DNA from: Balanoglossus misakiensis
Lineage: Eukaryota > Hemichordata
Length of the DNA: 64,000 nucleotides
Direction of reading: 5' to 3'
Assembly: GCA_040954595.2 (NCBI GenBank)
Contig: CM082593.2
Location: 2,418,001-2,482,000, forward strand
The notes beneath the pieces are model-generated. The model did no database searches, was not told the DNA's origin, and was given only the letters and a program-made list of their open reading frames with translations. Of the stretch, positions 1 through 10,092 are shown in pieces. Position 1 is the stretch's first letter. Every line of letters begins with the position of its first letter. The translations under genes and the position numbers were made by a program.

Positions 1-1100
1 AAACAGATCTATTGGATCACAACCAGAAACTGCTCCTGGAGTCGTTTTTACAAGACTTTAAATACCCCGAGGCGCGAATGGTAGACTGTATGAATCGTAT
101 TCAAACCAAGACCGAGCGTTGAATGGCGAACACACGCCAGCTCTGGTAATGCCGCGTGCTACTAATAGCGAGGCTTACATCTTCCCTGGATTTAATTCGT
201 GACGGCACGCAGCGTGTGATTAAACTTTGAAATATCACGAAGTGTATGGATTCATTGCTTATCCAGAATCCCTGCACCCAGAGATACCGAAGCCCTCTAA
301 CTCCTCGCCAATTAGTACTCTGTTTTTCCCAGTAATTTACCTTTCGAGATCGACTTAACGGAGATAAAGAACAAACACGCAAATGGAAAACCCTGCGTCG
401 CATTCGCTCCAGCGTGGCTTCTGAATATCAATGACAAATTACCCACTTCGCGCTGTTGGACTCAAGGCTCTTCGCGAATTCTGCGAAGTATTCGAATACA
501 CGATCTGATGACTTGTGTCATTTTTCACTCTCGTCTTCAGTCCTAGCTCTGATTCTACAGCGGTAAAGGTGAGTTTCATATTTCCTACCCCTCTTCAAAG
601 AAAATTATATACGTATATGTACTAATGGTTAAGTTGCGTAAACATTTAGAAAGTTTCTCATCTGTTGTCTGTGCAAGAACGAGACGACTCTCCTCACGGG
701 TACGGAACGCCGCCATTTTCTCAGCAATTTGTTTTGTGTCACATGACAAGAACCGCATCTCGTGAGATCTCGCAGATCGCATTGGTCGGAAAAATCATCT
801 TGTCTATTAATTGTTATGGTATGACACGGCTACAAATTTTGCTGATCACTCGTAAACTTAACAAACTCGGTACAAAGTTGTCTATTCCTGTCAGCCTACG
901 ACTTTCAAACTGTTGAGTTTATCAGCTGTGTAGCTTGCTGTAGCACAAATTTTAAATTTTCACGAACTGCCCCAGGAGAAAACTGGCAACCAACACGAAA
1001 CTTGGTGAGTCGTGTAGTATTACGACATGTCAAACGTGTGGCGCTGACGGCTACGTGGCAGTATGTACAACATCGACAGAAACTTGTGTTTTGTAAACTT
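1..1100. other. No recognisable gene
   Basis: I see only short, overlapping reading frames with no recognisable protein similarity. A splice-donor-like GTGAGT near 569-574 and another donor at 1108 suggest that untranslated 5' exons of the peptide gene at 1207 could lie here, but nothing fixes them. Confidence 0.4.
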
Positions 1101-1107
1101 ATAGAAG

Positions 1108-1192
1108 GTGAGCGTTACGTGCTGAACAACCGACTTTGTGACGTGCCTGTTTTTTCGAGATAGATATTTGATATTCTATATCAATATTGCAG
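1108..1192 (+). other. Probable short 5' UTR intron of the Cys-rich peptide gene
   Basis: A GTGAGC donor at 1108 follows AAG, and a TTGCAG acceptor ends at 1192, 14 bases before the ATG at 1207. At 85 bp it is much shorter than most introns in the window. This is inferred from splice-site fit only. Confidence 0.4.
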
Positions 1193-1206
1193 GTCACCAA
1201 ACAAAG

Positions 1207-1566
1207 ATGCCAAATGCTGGGATTTTCGTTGTTATGGTGGTGGTCATGACAACGCTGACGTCAGCCTATGCATTCCCGCTCAGACTTTCGCCGTATTCGA
1301 GCGACAAGGCATTGGAGAAGTCGGGGTCTTCGCAAGACTTGGACGGCAATAATAAGCTGTTCTCCACAACTGCGGTCTATGACGAAGGCGGCCATATTGG
1401 AATCCCGGAAGTGCCCACCGTGGGCCCGACGTCGAGTGGGGCGACCATCGGTGAGCAGGGAGGCGATGACGACCCTTTGCCGTCGATGTGCGGGTACTGC
1501 CGACTGCCGGACTGCTCCTCGTCTCTCACCGCTTGCAGCAAATTTTGCGAGACGCACTGCAGATGA
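1207..1566 (+). CDS. Small secreted cysteine-rich peptide precursor, unknown family
   Basis: A 119-residue open frame. Residues 1-22 form a clear signal peptide (hydrophobic FVVMVVVMTTLT, then a small-residue SAYA cleavage region). A low-complexity, Ser/Gly/Pro-rich and acidic middle follows (residues 23-94), then a compact C-terminal block with six cysteines at about 95, 98, 103, 110, 114 and 118 (spacing C-x2-C-x4-C-x6-C-x3-C-x3-C), one residue from the stop. I chose the start at 1207 rather than the in-frame ATG at 1138 because a pyrimidine-rich tract and AG (1191-1192) make a good splice acceptor just upstream, the signal peptide starts here, and the 1138 leader lies in the probable intron (1108-1192, 85 bp). 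The frame is GC-richer than its surroundings, as coding DNA is here. No dibasic cleavage site is obvious. The layout (signal, spacer, Cys-rich tail) suits a processed secreted peptide such as a signalling or host-defence peptide, but I do not recognise the family. Confidence 0.6.
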   Translation: MPNAGIFVVMVVVMTTLTSAYAFPLRLSPYSSDKALEKSGSSQDLDGNNKLFSTTAVYDEGGHIGIPEVPTVGPTSSGATIGEQGGDDDPLPSMCGYCRLPDCSSSLTACSKFCETHCR

Positions 1567-2161
1567 AGGGAAAAAAAACTAACAGGGAAACATCTTGCTG
1601 TGTTTCAAATGGACGAGATTTTTTATACGTTCGATTGATTGTGTGAGAAGAGACGTTGATTGTCGAATCTTTGAATCGTTGACATTGAACAGAACAGCTG
1701 CACTTGACAGCATAAGAGAAGAACACGATTCAAAGAGACCTATTGTAAATAATACATTACTAGACCCAAACAAATCTTTGAATCTAACTACTGATATATA
1801 TTTGTGTTCAGTTCCTTTTAGAATGTTTCTACGGCCAAATATTTAAATTCACAAATACGGTGATGCGGTATACACTTCATAGAGACGCCAGGATATATAA
1901 AACTAAAAAGGAAATTAATGTGGACAGGTCGTTCACCGGAAAATCGAAATTCCAGTCTCGAAAACTAATTAAACAACTGTCGCCGTCGGTGCCAATCGCC
2001 AGTATTGTTACCCCCCCCCCCCGGAATAGATTGTCACATTGTTGAATGAGGTCGTACTGGTTCGGGAACGAAATAATAATGACATCAAAATTCAATTTGC
2101 ATTACGTAATTCATAATCAAACGTCTTTTATGAAACATATTTATCCTAGGTTATGTATTTT

Positions 2162-2251
2162 ACATTTCATCTTTCTATATTAATGTCCCAAAACAACCAT
2201 TTTGGGACATTTCATCTTTCTATATTAATGTCCCAAAACAACCATTTTGGG
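2162..2251. repeat. 45-bp perfect tandem duplication
   Basis: Two adjacent 45-base units (2162-2206 and 2207-2251) read identically. Each unit itself holds a small inverted repeat (CCCAAAA...TTTTGGG). This is seen directly. Confidence 0.9.
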
Positions 2252-4433
2252 CCCAAACGTCCGTGTGTGTATTTTGGCCAAAACACTGTTTTGTGGTTTT
2301 ACGTGTACGTCATGTTCGCAGTTGCTGTTTTAGTTCTGTTTTGTTTTTATTTGTGAGATGTCAGCGCCTTGTTCTGTTAGACTAGTGCTGAGTCACTTAG
2401 CCTGGAAATTAATCTGATTAAAATCAGATGTAGGGTACGGCGAGGTCTGGGTGAAACGCAAGTGAGGGGAAACAACTCGGCTCTTAGAAAATCTGTCTCA
2501 CAATATTTGACGCTGTGGTTGCCAATGGCAACATACACCGATTGAGTCACGTGTAAATAGATATCTTTGTCAATAAACAAACGTCAAAATCAGCTGCGAT
2601 CGTTTGAACCGTTTTCTGGTCACAGGTATATTGCTTATAGCTGTAGTTTTTTCGAGTGTCGAAAGTCTCTCTTTGATAGATACGAGTTGGTCGATAGGAT
2701 CGTCTAATAAGTGGAACATGTGCACATGACTAGTATAAGAGTTCTTTGACGTGGAGTTTTTCGATTTCTGTGGCCCTTGACTGTCGTGAACCATTCTTAT
2801 CGTATGTGAACCATGTCATAACTTCACTGACAGGGTACATTTAACAGTCAGTGCAAGAACCCGGGCAAATATGGTTGTCCGACTCGTGATAATCAAGATG
2901 TAACGCTGTAAGGTTCCACAACCGCCGAGGTCAATGCCCCTACCCCATAAATACATACCATAGTTGATACCTGGACACATTTACAAATTAACAGATTATA
3001 AATATGCAATGAAACAGCAGGGAATTTCCAATAAAAATCGCCTCGGGTGGCTTTTCGGCGGGGCGCTTTTAAGCAGCCGTGCTATGAAATATTGAACATG
3101 CACGTCTGCCTTTCATTGGGTTGTGGTTGGTGCCAGTGGCTATTTCTGCTCTCTGCGGGTTAACGATGAACGTTGTCCTGTCGTTACTGCAAGGGAGAGT
3201 GAATATGCAAATCAGCTAGAGACGCCAAATAATTCCTTTAGCTATTCCTATCACTGAAACTATCTATCTATCTGTCCCTGAATTTGTACATGGGTTTGTA
3301 TGCGAAAGGCTGGTTGTAGTATAACAGATGGCGTGTGTTTGGACTTTCGAGAGAGAGAGAGTTACAGAGGACCTGTACTATTTTAAAGGGTCATTGACGC
3401 AATCATTTGATGTGACGCCGAATCATAAGTGACTCTTTTACTTTCGCAGATAGAACGGAAAACAACAAGCGGCGCATGACATTCGCCTCCGTTGTGTTAA
3501 TATGATTCAATCACGGCCGTGTGTTGAGAATGTTCTGAAATATGTCAGCAGAGCATGTCTCGCTCTTTACTGACAGTTTTATTGCTCGACAAAGAAAGCG
3601 CGAGCTCGGACAAAAATTGCTGCCTGTTCGCATGGTTTCACTGGTTAGATGTTATATCCGTTTGATTAGCTACTTTGGCGTCCATTCTTTATTTGATGAT
3701 GGCTCGGATGTCCTGTCTCATAAGATGTCATCAGGAGCAAAAATCACAAAATTGACCAAAATAACAAATTCTGATCATATATCCATTGTTCGCGCTCGAG
3801 TTCCTTATATGAAGTAAGATCACCTGCCAGCTTAGAAACGGGGTGGGGTTGTTACTTGATTTGCTTGCCAACTTCAACATTCTTGCGGCTGTTCGTAGCA
3901 ATACCCTTTGGGGAAATTACAAAACTTAGTCCTTTGCTCGTTAAACTTGTATTTTTACGACTGCGCCCAAAGTTAACGAAAACCACAAACTAGCACACTC
4001 GAAGACTTTATATGAACTTTCGCTGTTTGCTTTTAGAAGACTTAGAATCTTTAAAGCCCCAGTATTTCTCGTGTGCATCCATTTTTCATCATCGAAAAAA
4101 GCCCGTTTTTCCTGTACATTCATCATGGAATACTACATAATGAAGATAGAAGAAAGGTTTGGGCAACTGTAGCTACGTGCAAGCTGTAAATATTGCCCGT
4201 AACACTTGAAATGATGCGCGGGTTTGTTTACAACGGAAATGTTGTACATGTCGATCAGCAAACGTGCCACTTTGACATTTTGATGGTCAGACCATTTTCA
4301 GATTTGATCTGGTTCCATCGACTGATTTCTCCCATAAAGTTATCTTCCCAAAATTTCGCCGAATTAGTGCGCATTTCTTCGCTGAGTCGCTTGATTTGGG
4401 GCGACCAAACCTCTTCCGCATAGATTCACATTT

Positions 4434-4499
4434 GAGTGCGCATGCGCACTAGTCACGTGTGTCAACACTCACGTGACTTTCTGTCCGGACAGAAAGTCA
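4434..4499. repeat. Cluster of palindromes with two CACGTG sites
   Basis: A 16-bp perfect palindrome (about 4434-4449, centred on GCATGC) is followed by two CACGTG E-boxes in inverted context (TCACGTG and CACGTGA), then a 26-bp perfect palindrome at 4474-4499 centred on TCCGGA. Three nested symmetric elements in 66 bp suggest a fold-back remnant or a dense binding-site cluster. Confidence 0.75.
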
Positions 4500-6044
4500 T
4501 TCTTCACTCGTTATATTGTAAATTGTATGAGTTTATGAGCAGAGCTGGGGATGATGACTGTTCGATTCAGTATCAATTATCATCTACTTTTAGAAATTAT
4601 AGATGCCGTTTCAAACAAAATTTTGCCCCTACGAGAAATACTGTGGCTTTAAGCCAAGTACGTGCGTCCATGGTATTGCCATACTTTACCCCAGGTCGCC
4701 CCGTGGCATGCAAATTGTGGATCAGAATCGTCAAGTTCCGGGAGTTTTCTTGGGCGACGACTTGAACACGAAACCGTCCAATCCCCTGCGGCACAATAAA
4801 TAAAAATAACATAACGAACCCAATTAAGATCCGTACTCATTTCGTTTCTGATTTCACTTGGGCAGAAACCCCCGGTTATCATCATTCCCAGTCAACGTTA
4901 CCGCAATTCAAAGTGACTGTGTCTAGTCGTGCATCAGACGAGGTTGGATGATACAGACGATGCCAACAAGCCTAATTTTAAATACTTTACCTACTCCACA
5001 ATGTTCACTGCTTCTGTAATGGCTACACAAAGTAGCGGAGTCATTAGGTCGTCAACTCATAAGTCGAGAGCTAGACACAGACATTCTCATGAAGGTTGTC
5101 TGGTAGGTAAAATGCTATCTAATAGGTTTTATCTTAACGTCCGAAAATTACATTTAGTCTTGCAAGACACGCTATGTGATAGTCAGGAATCTTTAAACCT
5201 ATTACAGTGCTATCGATACGTCATTATCTGAAGGGGAAATTAAAATAAAGAATTGAAGTCTGTGCGAGGGTTTTGCCAATATGTATCGCTGAATCACTCA
5301 CGATACGAGTTATCTTGGCATGATCCTCTCTTTGTGTGGAAAGGTCGCTTACGTCATCATGATGGTTTCTTGGAGAAAACCAAATATCCTTAACATGATA
5401 ATCAAATGGCTCTGTTGTAAAATTGGTTCTGTCTATATTCCATCAGTAACATGTTCAATTTGATGATTTTTTTCTCAAGTAGACATTGAACTGGAGGTGT
5501 ATACAGTGAGGTATTTGTTGACCAGCATCTATCAAAGATACTTCCACGCAAAACTGTTACATGAAAATGCAATTCTCCAATTTCCCGTTCATCCATTGTT
5601 GCCTTCGACTTGGAGGACTCCTCGCTTTCACGAAAACATCCCGGGAGGAGATTTTACTTTCGAAAGAATGAACAGCTAAGTGTTATCGCTCTGTGGATGA
5701 CGTAGAAGGAGCACTCGAAGGCCCGGCGAAGGAAGGCCCAATGGAACCCCTATCTTGGTAGAAATGCATGAGTGTAGAAGGAAATTTAGTTTAGTATAGG
5801 TTCTATCGTCTTTAATGAAGCACAGTTATAATATAATATTCAGGATTCTGATCTCCCAGTATGGGTCTATTTCGCAAAGGCCAATCCTGTCCAGATCACT
5901 CAGTTGTTCCCCTTCCCTCATATACTTTGTCCATTGTACCCAGGCTCTCTGTACACTCGACTGTTAACACTTCTACTGGCAATTTCTTTGACGATTTTGG
6001 TGTTCTATGGTGGCTGTATGTATGATCATAAATGGAATATTATG

Positions 6045-6173
6045 AGGTTATTACGAAAATACCGCAAAGTATGCACGAGGACATTAGCGCCAAGTATCGC
6101 CCGACGCGCAGCGGAGGGCGATGCGCTGCGCTAATGTCCGAGTGCATACTTTGCGGTATTTTCGTAATAACCT
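6045..6173. mobile_element. 129-bp fold-back (MITE-like) element
   Basis: The left arm at 6045-6090 and right arm at 6128-6173 are 46-bp inverted repeats with only two mismatches (near 6078-6079), separated by a 37-bp GC-rich loop that has its own small inverted repeat. Flanking bases are AT-rich (TATTA-like on both sides), so a short target duplication is possible but not certain. Non-autonomous fold-back or MITE is the likely class. A stable non-coding RNA hairpin is the alternative. Confidence 0.75.
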
Positions 6174-9100
6174 TATTATTATACATCTTACATCTCCGTT
6201 AGTTCTTGTGTTGCATGTTACTTGGCTTTCAAAACGCCCAAAATGCCGATACAATCGATCGAAAACCGCTCAGTTGACTCAGTGAGCAGCCATCTTTGTT
6301 TTTTGTTTACGTGTGCGCACTGCGTTGGAGTGGGGGGCGCCTTGAAACCGTCCGCATAACAACGCACACCTGTACACGGTGAGTTGGGGCGCCTTGAAAC
6401 CTAAAACTTATTTAACGCGGGTTCCGTACGTACCGTTCCGTACGGCTTTTTATTGCACGCCAAAATCTATTGTTCTCGGCACTAGATGTATAATAAATAA
6501 ATATATAACCTGAAGGATATTTCACCACCCACCTGCTCAGAGATGGATCAATCTCATTTCCAGTTTCACCAACAGGTCAGTCAGGGTTCAAGGGTGGCTT
6601 ATGATATATCAGAGAATGCTAATCGAAGGATTGAATGATTTACACGGTAATTGCACAGGCGGAATAATCAGATCGAGTAAAATGAACACATCCCATCCCT
6701 GGGGCAGTACAGAAGACGATAGCAATCTGAATACTCGTTACGATGTTAAAAAAATGCAATAACGAAACAGGCCAATAGTAATGAGAATTATTCTATGTTT
6801 GCATAATTCATAATTGTGCCCCCGTGAATTAAATAAATCTACGGTGGCTTTAATATCAATCGGGGTTATCGTTTCCTCTGTGATGCTGTGTTTGCCTTTG
6901 TTAGCTCTTCCATTCAACGAGGATAAGATGTCACGCGTTAAGTGAAAATGTTCTTGTATCTTTGCCACACACAAAAGCAGGAAATAGCCCCGTGCATATT
7001 GTGTGTGCCAACGTCATTATAACCAATCCCGCAAGCAAAGCAAATGCAATGAGACCTTCGATCTAAGTCACTTTCAATCGTGTACAGTTTTTTTGTACAT
7101 CGCCTCAAAGTCATCCATCAGTCTGTGGGTCATTTCGATTACTTCATGCATATCTGTACCGTTTGCTCGATAGAGCACGGGGCTGTAACTCCAAAGAGCG
7201 TGCAATGTGCGTCACTGGTTGAAAGGCCGCGTGGTTGGTTTTTTTCTCCCCGGGATTCGATGAAAATTGAACCGATCCACGAAAGCAATTTCCTTGCGAG
7301 TCGAGAATTACGTGCCTTGCCGAACGTAAGAGACTTAATTTCTAAGAATCGAGGAATACTGATTAAAATTGGCTGGGGTAGTTGGCAAATTTGTCTCGGT
7401 CCGTAGGCAACATGTATCCTGCCTTCTGAACCAGATAAATGGTCAGTGATCTTGTTATTTCGTGTGGCATCAGAAACACTGTGGTTGTTTTATTTCCATG
7501 ATTTATGATTTTTAACTTATTTTGTCACCCACGATTTCACGAATGTAAATTGAGGGATTAAAATTACCCCAGGTTTTGTGGTGAAACGATAAAACAACAG
7601 CGCATTCGCTGTTTTCTTACCGCCATGGATGGCGTAACCGGAACCGCATTTCTTTTGTTTTAACCCACCAAGTGACCAGGTGTTAATGAATTATGTATTT
7701 TTGTTGGTGTGAAAGGCACGTGGTTTAGTACGCCATGCCGTCTCCACGTTGATAACTTCGTGTGTGTTACCTATGTGTGGTCCCGTCAACATGCGCTAGG
7801 ACTCCGCTTACAGCCCGAGGGATACTACGTTCTACTGGACTTTGCCGAAAATGGAGGATTGAAAGTTCCGTGAGTACACCAACATGAGGTGAGCGTCTTA
7901 GAATTAGGGGCTTGGTATGCGTGTGTCCTGTGCGGACTTTTCTAGACTTTCGAGAACTTGAATGCCGTCGCTGTGGTACGTGTGTTTACGCCACCCACGT
8001 GTTAACTGACCCGGCCGAGCTATCAACGGCATACGTTCTGATGCCATCTCGTTTGCTTTTACTTCCCTTAATGAGCATGCGCCTTTATACTACAGATCGG
8101 CAAATTTTGACACGGCTTCTCAAAAACCATTACGCGGGCGTGATGACAGATCAGCCTTATCATTCACTCCAGTTTTATCGCGCGTACTGTAAAATGACAG
8201 CGCGAACTAGGTTAGTTCAATAGTTTTCTGCCTTCAATCAATGTCAAATGGCAGCTGTTAGATTTCAACATTGGCATCATTTTCTTCGCTTGCCATTAAA
8301 GACTTTTGCGTGTAATACAGCCAGGCCTAACACACACACAAACACGTGTGAATAGAATTCCACTTTTTGACTCGACAGCAACGCGTTTAGCGTTTGTTGT
8401 CGAGCATTTAATCCCCATGGCAACCCAAGGCCCGCCACAGGTGTTAAAAGATGTTAGGTACCCAAAGAGCATATACGTTTTATCATGGAACATCCCTGCT
8501 TGGCCGCGATCATTTTTTTTTCGGAAATTTTAAAGGAGATTTTCTGGTAATATGGTGTGATTGTATTGACCCCCAAGCACAGTCTGATTCTCAGTATTCG
8601 CTGGTCTTGAAGGTATATTGTCGTGTAGTGATCAAATTCCAAAGTGTTGTCGGCAGGCAATTTACCTTACAACGAGGAATGGTTTTCAGGTTTTTCCGAT
8701 CAAACAGTGGCTGTGTGATATATGCATCAAGTGTATTCCAGTGGGAACGCAAATGCCATCCCGGTATTGCCAGCTTTCGGTCGGGAATAAAATGGGCGAT
8801 AATATCTCAAATCGCGCTCACAAGTGAAGATCAAAGATACGTCTTATCAGCGCCGGTAAAAAAAAGGTACAGGCGTTTTCACAACTCGGTTTATCATGGA
8901 ACGACAGCTTTGCGCGCAAAAAGGTGTTTCTCGTTTGGGACATCGGTCACAGCCGTTCTCTCGCACACTGTAACTTCTCCACCATCATAAATAATAATTT
9001 TGAGTCACAAATGGGCCTGGACCCTGTCTGACAGTAAAATGCATTATATTCGTACAGAAGAGCATTGATGAAAAATGTCAGTTTTACTGTGCAACGGTGC

Positions 9101-9944
9101 GATAAGAAAATCTTTCCGAAACGGTGGTTCGTGATGGGGATACTTATCCTAACCACGATGCATTAGCATGTCTCCCTGCCGTATCATATTGATCGCCTTT
9201 ATGGTTTGATAGAATTCACTTAAAATCCCAAGATGAGCCTCTTCCGCCGAGAACAACTTGAAATATTCTTGTAGCCATGGTAACGTAAAAACATGGCCCT
9301 CCTTTAAGAGTTTAATATCTTATTTGATATGGACCTGGTATACGGTTCGAGCACACGAAGAACACGACAGCCCCTCGCTGAAAATGAAACCACTTTACGA
9401 AAACAAATTTTCGGTTCTAATATGGATTAATAGAAGCAATCAGACTTGTAAAGAGTCAAAGACGGCCAGAGCTGAATATACAGTCGGCCGTATACGCATG
9501 CATGCTTATTCGCTTCCGGTGACTACTTAACGTGTAATGACTAGTATGGGCACATCAAGTGATTCCGGTCACGACTAAGAACATTTCCCGAGAATGTTTC
9601 CTTCCGCTTATTCAGATGGTAACCGAATTGATTTGCTATATTTTCTTTTTTCATCCTTGCATGATTTTTCCAGATGAGTGAGCTGTCGGCTGGGGGATAT
9701 TTGGCAGCTCCATTTTGTAGTCAGTCCCTGCCACATCCCACGGCCCCCGCACAGTAACCCCAAGAACATCAGTCATCTTAGATCCGAACTCAATTAGCAA
9801 TCGGAATGCTCAAGGGAGCATTCAATAATTATACAGGGCGGGCCGGGGGTAAGACAAGCAAGTCCATTAAGCGAAGTGCGACCGACAAAGGGGAAAGCCA
9901 AGCGGATCGATAGTGGAATCCCTCAGGCTAACCAACTCCATACA
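6174..9944. other. Intergenic region, no convincing gene
   Basis: A 16-bp direct repeat (GGGGCGCCTTGAAACC) occurs at about 6335-6351 and again near 6386-6401, followed by a short palindromic stretch built on CCGTACG near 6425-6446. The longest open frame (8451-8990, +, 179 codons) has no recognisable domain and is treated as chance. Nothing else is supported. Confidence 0.5.
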
Positions 9945-9950
9945 TTTATT
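9945..9950 (-). promoter_or_regulatory. Candidate poly(A) signal of the UGT gene
   Basis: AATAAA on the minus strand, 143 bases beyond the UGT stop codon. It is the first canonical hexamer I noted downstream. Confidence 0.5.
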
Positions 9951-10092
9951 TGTAGAACAAAACCCAAATTATTATTTTTTTAATTCGGACCTGCTTTCTG
10001 ACAGGAAAGCCAAGTTGGTTGCAATGTCCTTTGCCATAGAATTACCCGGGAGAAGGTGCCGTCTGACTTGGTCCACTTTTCACGCAAATGTA

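Larger units (their letters stand above)
1567..6044. other. Non-coding region with simple repeats and palindromes
   Basis: There is no protein I can recognise; reading frames here are short and lack coding signature. Contents: a run of 12 C at about 2021-2032, a 45-bp tandem duplication (2162-2251), a short GA run (about 3351-3361) and a palindrome cluster (4434-4499). The 66-codon frame at 4603-4803 is followed by AATAAATAAA but matches nothing I know, so I do not call it a gene. Confidence 0.5.

Noticed and set aside
2153-2356. 67-codon frame over the 45-bp duplication
   Set aside because: The repeat in the frame reflects the DNA duplication; no signal of coding function.
7161-7200. tRNA-like stretch (GCTCGATAGAGC then CTGTAACT)
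   Set aside because: The D-loop would be too short and no acceptor stem or T-arm pairs up.
8451-8990. 179-codon open frame
   Set aside because: No domain, signal or homology I can recognise and no supported splice context; a frame of this length is plausible by chance in 64 kb read in six frames.
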